Shown here in pieces: positions 11,601 to 26,600 of a stretch of DNA of 64,000 nucleotides (positions within the stretch are counted from its first letter, which is position 1; each line of letters begins with the position of its first letter). The stretch lies in NCBI GenBank assembly GCA_940337035.1, contig CALNHX010002993.1:62001-126000 (forward strand). Direction: 5' to 3'. The notes beneath the pieces were generated by a model. The model was not told the origin of the DNA, did not search any database, and worked only from the letters and a program-made list of their open reading frames with translations. The position numbers were made by a program, and so were the translations under genes. The DNA is from Agriotes lineatus (taxonomy: Eukaryota > Arthropoda > Insecta > Coleoptera > Elateridae).

Positions 11601-14600
11601 TAAGTTAAGTCACAAAATATCAAAATAAACACAAAGTAGGTAAAGTTAGATCAGGTGCACTATATTGTATCTATCTTTCAGTGTCAAGACCATTCATACT
11701 GAGCGAGAAGTGCAACAGAGGCAAATTAAACTCAAAATACGTTAGGTTACATCACAAAATATCAAAATTGGTTGAGTTGGGTTAGGTGTCGCAATAGATT
11801 ATATTAAACTCAAAATTAGGCCACAAAATATCAAAACAAACTCAAAATAGATTAGGTTAATGCATTTATGTCCTACCAGTACATTAATTGAAATTAATGA
11901 CTCTATTTTAAGGTATCTTAGATACAAAATAACGCTCCAGGGCAATTATTTTCACATATAATCTCACAAGAGCATTAATTCTTTCCGGAAATTTTTTGAG
12001 TGCGTTCCAACAACGTCGTATTAATTTGCCCGTGCGGGACGCGAGGGCAAATTAAGACGTTGTTGGAATGCACGATAAATAATTTCCGGATATGAATTAA
12101 TGCTCGAATGCAGATTCGGTAAGAAAATCTTAACGACACAAACCCTAAAAAGAAGCAATGTCTACCTACAAAAAATTTCCAAGAAATTTTGTTGTTGTCT
12201 GGGTTACGGCTCGTGAACTAATTTTTCTATTGGTCATTAATGAGTGTCGTACGATTTTCTTCATAAGAACACTAGGGTTATTATGAAAAATTAACAGTAT
12301 TTGTTTCCATGGATACAACTTTATTATGCACCACTGCCACAATGAAAATTAATGACAGCGCAGCTAATGTCACAAATCTAACTTAGATCAGCTAACTAGA
12401 TCAATCTTAAATACCATATCATAGTAATTATATGAATTGAATATGAATATGAATTAGGTAAGAAAATTGGTAGGACATAAAACCTTGAAGGCACTATGGG
12501 CATTATGAGCTAAGAGCCCGCGATTGTTGTACACACCTCGGGCCAAAGGCCCTCGGTTAGTACACTAACAATCTTGGGCTCTTATTTTACTCATAATGCC
12601 CTTAGTACCTTAATAACTATAACGGCCAAGCAATGAAAGAAAACAATTTTTTATTTTTTTTATTGAATATGGTTCAAATTACATTAACTAAGACCATAGA
12701 TATACAAATACTACGTATAACTGGATAGGCCTCTAGTGTCCATTGAGCGTGTCTGCTCGTGAAGTTATGCAACCCGCCTATAGGTAGTATTTCGCTCTCT
12801 GTCTAGCTCATTAATGCTTATGGACGAATTACAGCAACTTAACTGTAAAACAGGTAAAATTTAATTATTACAGCAATATGAATAAAACTATTACGCTATC
12901 ATATTATAAACAATCTTATGTTTTAATTTTCAAAACAATTTGCATGCAGTATTCAATCTTATTAAGATACTAACACAGAAAAATCAAAATGATAATAAAC
13001 ATATATATAATAATAATAGCTTTAGGTTATGGGATTTAAATTTAAAAATCTGGTGTGATACACGCACACAACTCCCTTTTACAGTGATCATATAATTAGC
13101 AAAAAAAATGATTTTTAATTTTTAAGCATTTGTCAAAACTTTTCAAAAATTACAAATTCTACAAAAACGGTACAAAATAGAGCGTTTCTCTAAAATTTTA
13201 AGCTGAATTAAAAAATGTAATAATATACCGGGTGTTCTATTTAAAATAGGAGTTAATACAAAAAAGAAAAAATAAACAAAAGAAACCTATTTTAGAAGTA
13301 TTCAACAGGAAAATCACCTATTTCACATCAATACACATTAAAAATTTAATAAAAATGTAAAAATTTGGAAAAAAACGTTGGATCAGTTTTTGAAAAAATC
13401 GTTAGATCAGTTTTTGAAAAAATCGAAGAAAGTGAAAAATCGCAAGAGTAAACGCCATACTTCCGGTTATGCGATTTTCTTCAAAAGCTTGCTGTCGCAT
13501 CTACATAGTACACGAAACTTTTATATGAAGTTTCAACGCCATACCTCTTTTCGTTTTTGAGATATCCTGTTCACAGACAGACTGACACACAGACCAATGA
13601 ACAAAAACATGTTTTTTGAGTTCAGGGGACTAATATAAAACGTGAAGATCTGTTGAAAACACAATTTCGAATTTTTGGGGTGAATACAATAAGTACTTCC
13701 TTTATCGTAAAAGGAGGTAAAAAGCAAAAAATAGTAACATTTATTGTTTATTAATATTTATTACACAATACCTATACGTATACTATACACAAAACAGCAG
13801 TTTTTAAATCAAATTAATTGTGACATTTTATGCCTAATTGGTGCTTGCTTTTCATGCAATTTAAATTATACAGTTTTCCATGGTGCTGCATGCGTCATTG
13901 TAAGAAAATATTTACAATATTCTTCACTAGCTGAAGTTCGTGCAAATCTTCTGAAAATATTTTTGCTGATACCGGATGCGCTGACACAAATAAATGCAGT
14001 TTTTCACCGAAATGGTTTACAGCAGCATTTTCTTAGTTTTTAATTGTTTAAAATACTTTCACGAATCTCCTCTCACTTTAACTTTTATTATACAACAAAC
14101 GAACAAACCACCACCGATTCTACACCTTGAAATGATTGGAACTAAGTAAAATCAGATAAAAATCAAATAGGTTCGCTGATCTGGCACACGTCTCGCGTAA
14201 ATGACTGTGAGTTGGAGTGAAACACAAATACTACAGTAGTGCTATCTCTTTCGTTAGTGCGCCTGCTTCACAAACGTGCATTCGTTTATACCGAGCAAGG
14301 CCGTTCCAGTTACTCGCAGAGTATCCATTTCTATGACTAAGACGTATTTATCATTTCTTTAAAAAATCAACATCATAAAAAAAACAAAGGGTGCAGAACG
14401 CACCTTTATCTTCATCAGTGTTTTAATATTGTTAAGAGCTTCATTACCGCACTCTTTTTGTGTAAAGAAATACATTGAAGCAGCATTTATTGATGAAGAT
14501 AAAATATTGAACAATCGTTTGATTGCCGCAAAACTCGGCTCACCGCCTCGTTTTTGGCAATCAAACTAGTGTCGTTAAGATGCTCATAATCAAACTTGTA

Positions 14601-17600
14601 TCGTTAATATCTATTGGCCGATGCTGTTATATATTTTATCTTCATCCGTGTTGTTATAGCGTCTTAACCAAATTAATTTTAGTATCGTTAAGAGCACTCA
14701 GTGCGGTAATGGACAGATATTACCGCACTCTTTTTATACAGTGAACCAGAGTTTATTGATGAAGATAAAATATTGAACAATACACGTTTGCTTATGGCAC
14801 ACAACGAAACTCGTTTGATTGCCGCAAAACTCGGCTCACCGCCTCGTTTTGGCAATCAAACTCGTTTCGTTAAGATGCTCATAATCAAACTTGTATCGTT
14901 AAAATCTAAAAACAAATTTTCAATAATATCTTAATTATGTTTTTGTATGAATGAACTCGACACATTCGGGATGGAGATAAATTTTGCATTTTCTGTATAA
15001 ATATATAGTATAATTTTTGCACAATCTACATTTCTTCCGTGTACTTGTATCATGCCTTTTTATCAAAATGTCAATATTGTCAAATCATATGTCGCCTGGC
15101 AAACTATTTTTGGAGGGATGTCGATAGCTTGAATGAGCTGCCACATCTGTACTGACAGTTCCAACAAATCACTCAAATTTCATGAGCGAAAATGCTAGAA
15201 GTGAGCGTAATTCTAATTGTGAAATTCTACTGTCGTTGGCTATATTGTAAATCATCCAGCTATTTACGACTGCGCTATAAATTAGATTTATGAATAGAGG
15301 CCACCACCATTTTTTAACTCTTATTCTGATATGATAATTAGCACTGCCATTATCACAAATCCATCCCACCCATAGATTTATTGTATTCGGCTACAAAATT
15401 AGGTTGGGGTACAAGAATATTTTTGTTCTGTTTTCGACTGTATCATTTTGTTTGTACAAGAGGTGGTATTGTGCAGGTATTCGTAATTATCGTAACTGCA
15501 GAATTATTCCATTTCACAAGTAAGACTTCCAACGTAGAATGAAATGGTCCCCATGCCCTCTTTTTGAATGTCTTATTATTTCGTAAAGGACACTTTGCAG
15601 TGCGGTTTTTCTCTAGACTACCTGTGGCAAAGAAGCTTAGGTCCTTCAGTGTCGTAAAAAGAGCATAGATGAAGAAAAGTCACAAAATACTCTATGCTCT
15701 TTAGGTTTGTCAACCATGGAAAGGAAGTCTAAAACTACTTCTGCTTTCCACCATATGAAATAAATTTATATAAATAACCTGAGTATGAACAGAGGCACCA
15801 TAATTTGAACCCGAATCTAACAGGCTTTTCTCGAATCAACAATTTTCATGAGTGACGTCCAAAATATGGCATCATTTCCTCTTATATTGTAAGGTTATGT
15901 TCAAATCATGAAGTAATGGGTATAGTCGGTTCAGCAAACATAAAAACACAAAGTGGCCTTTGATTTCCAAAAGTTCACTTCCAAATTTATCTTTCTTTAG
16001 GAATGTACTTACAAAGTAAGGGTGTGGCATTTACTTAGCATCTGTCATAAATGTAATGAATATGTAAATACGGAAGGGGCCATAATTATATATAACGGCA
16101 ATGAGATAACATGAATAACAAAATAGAATGCTTGCGTAAGAAAGAGATGGCCATACGAAAAAATTATTTTAGTAGGCATGTTTAGTTGACAAATGTCATA
16201 ATTAAATTAAGTGTCAAGCCTTCTCGAATATTTGCTACTATGTTTATCTCTTTCTTACTCAAGCAATATGAGTTATTTTCTTGTTCATGTTATCTCATTG
16301 CTGTTATATATAATTGTGGCCCCATCGGTACTTTTCAGGATATTATATATATATCTACCGTGGGTTACAGATAATATAAAATTACTTATGAAACTACGGA
16401 ATAAAGCTAAATCAAAATTTAGAAAAACCAAAAATGTTAACCATTGGCATTACTATAAAACCTTGCGAAATTTTACTTCTACAGCATTATGCAATGAGAA
16501 AAAAGCCTATTTTGAGCATAAACTACGTAACAGTAATACAAAATCTTTTTGGAATAACTTGAAAATTTTGCAACTTTCGAACTCTAACAATAACAACATT
16601 CCTCTTCACTTAAATAAACCAGATGAAATACATAAATATTTCATTGACAGTATACCGCAACAGACGTACGATCCGGATTTAATAAACTTTTACAATTCTA
16701 ATACTGTAAATAATATGAATACCGTATTTCGTTTCCGTACAGTTGATGCTGGTGTTATATTCAAAATATTAAATAACTTGCAATCTAAATCTTTTGGTCT
16801 TGATGGTCTCAATACTCATATGATTAAGCTGTGTTGTCCAACAATAGTCCAATATATTACTCACATTATAAACTGCTGTATTACTGAGAATGTTTTTCCC
16901 GATGCCTGGAAACAGGCTGTAATAATTCCATTGCCAAAATGTAGTGAACCTAAAACATATAAGGACCTCCGTCCTATTAGCATCTTACCAGTTCTTTCGA
17001 AAGTTTTTGAAAAGATTTTACATGGACAGCTGCAAGAACATCTCATACACTATAACCTAATTCCGGAATTTCAATCTGGGTTCAAACCTGAACATAGCTG
17101 CACAACCTCTTTATTAAATGTTACTGATGACATATTCAAAGCTACAGATTATGGCGAACTCTCCTTGTTGATATTACTTGATTTTAGTAAAGCCTTTGAT
17201 ACATTAATTCATTCATTATTATTTTCTATTCTTCATTATATAGGTTTAGAACAAAATTCTATCTATCTAATAATAAGCTACTTTAGTAACAGAACGCAGT
17301 GTGTAAAAGTATGGGATCAGATATCTCCTCAAGCGCTAACAACATCGGGTGTTCCTCAGGGATCTATATTGGGTCCGCTGTTCTTTTCCATCTATACTAG
17401 TCAACTTTTCCAAAGTATTAATTCTTGTAAAGTTCATATGTATGCTGACGATATGCAGTTATGTTATTCTTTTAAACCTAATGATTTGCAACTTGCTCTT
17501 AGTAACATAAATAATGATCTTATAAAAGTACACGACATTTCATCAAAACATTCTCTCTTACTGAACCCAAACAAATCTTTGGTACTCTTATTTGGTAGGA

Positions 17601-20600
17601 AAAATGTTTGTTCTAAGGTTAAAGACGCGATTAATTTAGTTATTAATGGTTCGAGAATACCTGTTGTCGATCAAGGAAAAAACTTGGGTTTGGTAATGGA
17701 CAACACCTTTAGGTATAGGGAGCAAGTTGCAAATAACGTCCAGCGATCTTATGCTGCATTACGAATCCTATATCCACATAAACCTTACTTATCTAAAACT
17801 GCTAAAACAATTTTATGTAATTCGCTGGTCCTTTCACAATTCACGTATTGCGCTCCTGTTTATGGTCCCTGTTTGGATGCTTCTGATCGAGGTCGTATCC
17901 AAAGAGTACAGAATTCATGCTTACGATATATTTTTGGAATTCGCAAATATGATCACATTTCTCATAAACTCAAAGAAACTGGCTGGTTGAACATGAAAAA
18001 TCGTTTCACTTTGCAAACTGTTACTTTATATCATAAAATAATTCTGCATAAAAAACCTTCTTATTTACACAGGCGTATATCTTTTCGAACAGACGTACAT
18101 AACTTGAATATTAGAAACAAAGGTCTGATCACCCCTCCACTTCACACAACTGCTCTTTTCGAACGTTCTTTTTCTTACTGTGCTTATAAACTTTATAACG
18201 CTGTTCCTGCTGATTTTAAGAGCCTTAGTGTAATTTCGTTTAAAAAACATATGCGCCGTCATCTTTTCGAGAGTCAATAGAGTCGATAAAGTTAAATGTC
18301 TAATGCAGTTAAATTCCCATGTTAGTGTGTTGCAAGTTGATTATTATTATTTTTTTGTAAATTTTGTATTTTTTTTTCGCGTTTGCACGACATAGTTTTA
18401 ATGTTGATTACAAGGTTTGAGTGGGAGATCAGTAGTAGTTTCACTACATTACTGAACTCTGCCTTGCGATTTTCGGTCTAATGTTATTATACATTTTTAG
18501 TTCATTACTATTTTAATTTTTACTCTTTTTGCTTAACAATATATATTTTTTTTTAACTAATGTAATGTGTAACTATTTTCGTTGTCATTATTATTATTAT
18601 TATTTGTTTATGTCTAGACCGAAAATAAAAGTCCATTATTATTATTATTATTATTATTATACCGGGTAGGGTTTCCAAGTCCCGGGACCAGAAGTGTTTT
18701 TGGGACTTACGAGCTAAATTTCAAGTCCCGGGACTAGTCCCGAAAATCCCGAAAATGGTCCCGAAAAAGAAACAGTATTCAGGTGAAATTTCCGAATGCA
18801 ATATCCAAAGAAAAAAAATTGTTTTAAGTTAAATAAAGTATTTCTGTGCTGATAATTTGCGTTGGTGCTCGTCTACAACTTCATTGCTTCCTTCTGGTAC
18901 TAAAAATGTCTGTCGCTGTTCATCTTTTGCTTTTGTTTGAACTGCAAAGTGTTTGTGTAATTCTTTCGTCAAGCTGCCTCTGATTATGATAATTTTGTAA
19001 GAACCTACTTTACACTTCGCCAATTGTTTTATCTTCAATATATAAAATTGTCGCCATATTGACTTCAAATCGTTTTTTTTTAGTGTAGAAGGAAGGTAGG
19101 TTGCGAATCGGAATTCATTCTAATCGTAACGCTTTAGCAGACAAATAACGAACACACTTAAAACTAAAAAATATAAATGCAAATGTGGCTGAAACAACAC
19201 ACAGGTTTAATTCTAACCTACCGAAAATAATACCTCTCCTGCCTACACAAAACGCAAATAATGCAAAATGTGCAAGAGGCATGAGTAGTACGCCGGACGC
19301 CGGTGAATACCCGTCCTAATTCTTTGATATCGAGTATACGCACGCATGTTGACATGGTCCCGGGACTTCACCTGTTCTGGCTGTGGTCCCGGGACTCGGT
19401 TTTTGTGGTAGAATCCCGGGACTGTCCCGGGACCGGATCCCGGGACTGGAAACCCTAATACCGGGTGTCTTAAAATGAATTACATCTAGTATGCTTTGAA
19501 TTTCCCAGAATGCAATCTAAAATTTTACTTGAAATTGGCAAGACTGTAAGTCTATGTCAAATTCAAGGTTAATAGGTTAGGTTTTGCGTCAGTTTTGACA
19601 CATACTGATGCAAAATCTAACCTGCTAACCTCTAATTTGACATAGACTTACAGTCTTGCCAATTTTAAGTAAAGGTTTGGATTGCATTCTGGGAAATTCA
19701 AAGCATACTAGATGTAATTCATTTTAAGACACCCCGTACGAATACTGTGTTAGATACTATTGACGTAGCATTTATTAATAGGTATTTTTATTACATTTTA
19801 TAAAAGTTCAAGCAAGAATTTCTGGAAAAATATCTACTTTGATAGTGAAATAATGAGGAATGTTAATTGTCATTGACTGTCATTTTTAAATTCTAACCTG
19901 CCTTTATACAGGTGAGAAAACATTTTGCAAAACAAAATTCAGAATCGCCAGTACAATAACTGTATGCATATGCCAATTTCAAAAAAATTATAATGTTTTA
20001 GTGTTTCCTGAACAGACTACGGTTAGTTAGTTAGTATTAGTTGTGGGGAGACTGACATCAAGCAAGTAGGCCTTCACAGGCCCTTTTTGCCAACCTCATG
20101 GACAAGGTCTAGGCATGCAGAGTACCAGGCACCTTATCCTACTTAGAATTTTTCCAAGACTAAGGAGTTCCAACCCTAGCAAGGATCTTTTACATGCTAC
20201 ACATCGTAGTAACATGGGACTCACTGCTTTGCATCACTTCCGAATGTCGCCATTTTGTAGAGGTTTTCATTTGTAAGAGGTAAGGAGACCGATCCCCATG
20301 CAGGCCGTTCGCCAAAACCTGATATTTCCGGCTTTTTAGTAGTACCGTAGTCTGCCACTCACGGTGCAAATGTTCCACGCTGGGTTAGTTAGCGGCAGGG
20401 TCGAGGTTTGTTTATGTCTGTTTTACATTTTTATTTGCCGCAGCGGTCGTATGCCACGATCACGTGACAGATCGAGACCCGGCGGAAACATTAGCGCTGC
20501 CAGTGGTGAATACTGTACTATCAAAAAACCGTAAATATCATCGCAGATTCTGTAGCATGGCGATCGGTCTCCTTCCCTTTTACTCCATGGTTCAAACATA

Positions 20601-23600
20601 TCAAATTGTAAAAATTTCATATTCATCATATCAAAGATAAGGGTAAGCTTGGCAAATTTATCATCTTTGTCTAATTGAATATTATCAACAGTAATGTATT
20701 AGGTGCATTGTGACTTGCCGATAATGCTGGTCAGATTGCACGACCGCTGGATTGTTTAGAAAATACGCCCGAGGGCGAAGCTGGAGGGCGTATTTTCTAA
20801 ACAATCCAGCGTGAGTGCAATCTGGTCAGTATTATCGAAGCAAGGAACTATGCACGCAATATATTTTGTGTGGCTATTGCTTGAATCGATTAAAAAAACT
20901 AACGAATCATCATTTTAATGATTAAGGTGGAGTATTACCCATAAGTTGTTATGTAACACCTTATCGACGCAAGTCATTTTTGATTGGTTGAAAGTTAAAA
21001 AAGCGAGTTTGATCATTGGTTAAATGACATCGTTTGACAGATGTATGCAATATTCAGACAAATGATTATTTTGTTTAATTGTTTGAAATTTATTTCTAGG
21101 CGTGGCTTTTTAACGTCACTAAGTCAACAGACTAAAGTGTAAGGTACCGCCATTAGTGATTTTTTTTTATATCTATCCTTGTCACACAATTTTCTGCAAC
21201 CAGGAAAAAAAACACAATCTAAAAATCACGGCCTGCTGAATTGTTTGACAAACGTCACTGGCACTGGCATTTGTTACACAATAAGTGATAACAAGTGACA
21301 TAACTTAACACATTTCGGACTTTACAGCAGTGCCATTGCACCAAAAAGAAAATCCCCAAAAACAAGTGTCTTCCCTATTGCACTTGGCAAATTTGTATTT
21401 GTTATCTTTGTCTTACAATTTTCTCACATTCTCACGCGAGGAATGGAATGGCGGTACCTTACACTTAGTGTATTAATCTAGTGACCTTATGGTTTCTCTC
21501 ACAATAGCTATCTCTCTATCTTCATTCTTCGACCGATGCATGTCACATTGTGGCAAAGTGTGAAAATAATGAAAATATTTCAATAGCCATTTACCCGGCA
21601 GGATTCCACGTTTTCCAATAAGCGATTGTTTTTACTTACAGGATAAAATGAGAATTTGGGAGTGGTTTGTTTCCCATTTTGACACAACTTTTAAATTTTT
21701 CTTATTGGATTTCATAAGTTCCAGCAATTTCTTCATCAATGGGTGCGTTCAGATGACCGCAGCAGCTGAGTTGCTGACTTAGCAGTGTCTATTGAACAGT
21801 TCCGCTGTTTATGCGCTGACTTCCAGCAATGCTCATTATTCCCAGCTGAAATTATTTATGCTGACTTGCCCAGCGGTTCGGACGGTAGTGGTGGTGGCAA
21901 CGTATTTTGGATATTTATAACCTAAAATCTATCACTTTCAATATTTTTGGAATTCTTGATTTTCGTGTCAGTAGTGCTATCTAAAAGTGAGGTTAAGCAG
22001 GACCTTCCACAAAAGTAGATTTTACTCAGTTTTATGTGGTTTTATGATACATCACAGCGGTTTGTTCAGAAAATCGGTAATCGCTTACTTTCAGTGTAGT
22101 CAGCGTTTATTACTGCTGTTTTACAGCAGCTGTGTTGTCTGAACGCGCCAATATTACCTTACCATGAGATTATCATCTAGATCTTCATCATCAGTAATTT
22201 CATCTACATTTGGTGGAATATACACTTGTACTCATAAAAATGGAATACACTTACTGTTGGACTGATTTGAAAAGTTGTATTATTCGCATTATTAAATAAC
22301 TAGCAGTCTAGTGAGACAAACGTCTCATTTAATAAAACAAAAAAGACCGTTTTGCAAATAGAACGCGTATTCACCACACGTACGTATATAACGTCATTGT
22401 TGGTAGCAAACTACCAGTCGCATTCGCCTTGATAAAATTTGCCTAGAATCTAACCTAAAAAGTTAGGATTATAATTAAGATAATAATTAGTGTTAGAGAC
22501 TTGAAATTCGGTTCCTGACCTGACGTGACCATTCCAAACCTATAATTTTAATAACTTTTTTCTCTATCTCTTACGGTTTGGCTGCTGAAACAGCGTCCCG
22601 GACAGACACGTCTATTAGATAAAGGATTTTTTATACGATATGCTTATTTAACTATTTTCTTGTAATTTAATACAACAAACAGTTTCACTTTATCGATGTT
22701 TCAAACCAACCGGTATTACAAAATTAAAATAAGTATTACAAAAGTCGGTTGCAATACTTGTATTCCATTTTTATGAGCACAAGTGTACATCACTTTTAAT
22801 TTGCATTTTCTACATCCAAATCTTCTTATAATAATAAATGGCTTTATTTTCTCGAATACAGAAAAAAGGCGAAGTTCAACTAATGTTGTTCTTACACTTA
22901 ACCTAACATAATGTCCAGGTAGAAACGTTAATGTAATGTTCTTCCATCAGATATACTACCTCAGTTGGAGTTATTCGAAATTTCGTGTCCACAAGCATAG
23001 TAAAACATTGCATCATTTCATTATAATTAAAATTATTCACACACAATTCCACTACTGTCACTGGAATTTTGACATTTCCACATTTCATCGATATCAAGGC
23101 GGTCTAGAATAGACAGTCAATGTAGTCAATGGTTGTGTTAGGTCATAAAGTACATTTTTTTTCTATAATAATTTTCAAGGTCAACTTTCTAGGGGATAAG
23201 TTGCATTCCTGCAGGGTCCCTAGTTTTAATAATGTTGGTACATAGATTTTTAGTTCTTTTCCTCCACTAAAAAAATGATTGTCATTTTGACAGATGTCAT
23301 AATTTAATATCGCTTGCTTCATTTTTGCATTTAAAATATTTCTTGGTTTTCTTTTTTAACCGATTTTATTGATGATGATGATGAGTCCATGTTAAAAAAA
23401 GAAATTTGTCAAGAGTTTAAATTAAGAAACTTTCACATTCAAAATTGACACATAACCATAATTTTGAAAAAGTTCTACCAACACGAGGTATAAAAATTTC
23501 CTAGCGTTTTAATCACATATCTACCAACATTAGAACACTTTGACAGTTATTATAGAAAAAAAACGTACTTTACTTCTCCTGTCTAGTCAATGGTCCGAAT

Positions 23601-26600
23601 GGTCGTGCAACGGAGGTAAATTAAAATGAAAATAGATTAGGTTAGTCACAAAATATCAAAAGTTGAGTTAGGTCACAGTAGATCATATTAAACTCGAAAT
23701 AATATTAGAATAAACTCAAATATTTAAGGTTAAGTGGCTAATATAATAAACTGCTCAACTACAGGTCTAAAGAGTAGCTTCAGCACTGCGAAAACATTAA
23801 GTATTATAGTGCACCCAGAATGTGTAGTTCAAAACGTGACCACCGAACTTCTGTAGATGGCGCCAAGTGGACAAGCCGCCACTGTGCTACAATGCTTGGA
23901 AATTTTGCAAAGTGGAAAATCGCCACCTTTCGCCAGAACCAAATAGCGCATGAAGGTGCTCGGGACCTTAGCAACACCTTTGCCCCCTTTCAAAATTTCG
24001 ATATCTGTAGCCGTTCGAAAGTTACAGGCGATCCAGACAGACAGACAGACAGACGGACGGACGGACGGACAAAACGTTCGCATAAGTACGCTGAAGCTAC
24101 TAATAAATTAACAACAGATTATGAGGTAATACAATACCACAAGGTTAAGTTAGAATATCATAATAAGCTCAAAATAATTGTTTTTCATTAATAAAATATT
24201 CTTTGTTCTAAAAAATTTATTTTTCTGAAATCTGAGCGAAAGTACTATTTTCGCTCCGGAAATGCGGCGCGAAAATTGCATTTCCCTGACTAGTCACGAA
24301 TACACTTACACATTATTTTCTAAAGTTTTATTGAATATTAATATTTATAGTTGCGTTTTCTACATTGGATATGTTAATCCCGGACAACAAAGCACTTTTA
24401 TTTCGGATACTACCATTATTTTCATTGTGAACTATCATCGCATTTGAACAAACAGAAACTTCATATTCTTGCTCATTCAATTTATTAAATTAATAAACAT
24501 TAATTTTTATTATAGTTGGGGATTTCAGAAAAAATTTAATACAAGTCTCGTCAGTAAAATGTCTCACTTGCCTCGGAGCCTTAAAAATACTCGGCACAAA
24601 GTGCCTCGTATTTTAATATGGCTCCTCGACAGTAATGCAACTATTTTCACAACTGATTTTGCTTTCCGATTTTTTGTCTGCCGTATTTTTGCCGGGAGGT
24701 TAAATATTATATGAAAATGTATTTGACTTACAGTAAGGAAAATTACGTTGCCTACAAAAGTTGAAATATGTCATCGTGCAACTTATCAGCAACTGCTTGT
24801 CCTAACATTTATTAGCAATGCAATTTCTTAGTTCTTTAATATTGTGAAATGATCTTGATGGAAATACTATTGTCAGTAATTTCCAAAATAAATTACACTT
24901 TAATCCATACAGAACGTTTCCTTCTTTAATAGCGCATGTGCTACTTCTTTCAGTAATTGCCAGAATCATTCTATAGTTAAATTTTCTCTACAGCGATAGT
25001 CGTCTAACAGGATGGCTGAGAATGCCAGTCCACAGTACTTGTAGTTTACAAATCAATACATTTTCATTTATAAATTTAAAATTTCTACATTCCATTATAC
25101 TTCTGTGGGGGTTTATTAACGTGATTAGAATTGATCGAATCGCATATTTACGTCTTACTGACAGCATAAGCTACAATTGTCAAATGCAAATAACAATTGT
25201 AGGTGTAGGTACACTTGTTTTGATTTCATAGTTCCAAGGTACCACTGATAACAAAATTTAATGAAAGAAGACATGAGCAACAATAGTAGATTATATTATA
25301 AGTGAGAGAAATGCATCGTTATTTGCGAGTGAGAATTTTGAATGGAGCTTATAATGGCATTTCGCTCACAGGTGATATACGACGTTTTATCTTACAGCAG
25401 CAATTCTTGTGCCTAAATAGTTTGCGCAGTCAAAATATGTCGCGAAATAAATTTATAATTAGTCGCCTATGATTCGTGATATACGTTTGGCAGTACTGAA
25501 GTGTATTGTTAGTCTATGTCAAATTCGAGGTTCATAGGTTAGGTTTTGTTTGTTATTTGACACAGACTAACACAAAACTTAACCTGAAAATGACGAATTT
25601 GACATAGCTTGACAGTGCTACCAACAATGCAGTAGTATAAATAATGAAAACTCGTTTGTGAATAAAACTTCATTTTAGTCACTGAAAACAGTTGTATAAT
25701 ATATGGTAATAGGCGCTACTGTAAGATAAAACGAAAATGAAAACAAATTCATTCAAGTTCAGATTACTATTTAGCTGTAAAATATTTAAAAGAGAAATAG
25801 CCTAATGATAAAATAATCATTGAAGCCCCTATAATATGTTTGTTACCACAAGAAAATTTAAAAAGGCTTTTAATACTTGCTAATTTTACAATTATGGTAA
25901 AAAAATATAGTGGTAGGTAAATGAACAGAATTTAGCTTGTATTTTTTTAAATTACATCATTGGAAAGTAAAACTTCGAGGATTAATGGTGATCAACACAA
26001 TTGTTAAAAGCAAAATATATTTTTGCATCATTAAAATGTATGTGAAACCATATTAGATGAGACGTTTTTATTGCACTGACAGGATTGCAATATATTAATT
26101 TTGCTTAATAAACTAACAGTTCTGGTCTAAGTAGACAAATGGAATTTATTAAAAGCATGTTCTACATGTAGTTGTTGAAAAGCATTTAGTAATCGAGTTT
26201 TGTCAAAATGTCACTATTATGTACGTAAGTTCACGAAGCTTAAAAATAGTAAACAACAAAATTCAAGACACCACATTTCATGGAGGAGGTCGGCCAGCAA
26301 TGTAGCTCCTATTATTTGCACATATTTTATTAATTGCATAAGATTCGGAGTTAAACTATGCACTATGCATTTTGCATAAAGTTTTCAAAACATCTTCTAC
26401 TGTGTCTGTTACCACCGTCTTCTTGAACTCAAAATCTCAATTCTATTTAGTCATCTTAACCACATATTTGTTTTTAATAATTCCTTAAATTTTATGAAAT
26501 ACTCCATGGAAAACATCATTTGAATCGAGGACAAACTCTGTTATCCCTTACAACGTTTGTAATAATTCATAGTAGTAAAAAATAAAAGTACTCATTTTGA

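Noticed and set aside
24033..24070. CRISPR-like short repeats
   Set aside because: A simple GACA/GGAC microsatellite without spacers; the genome is eukaryotic.
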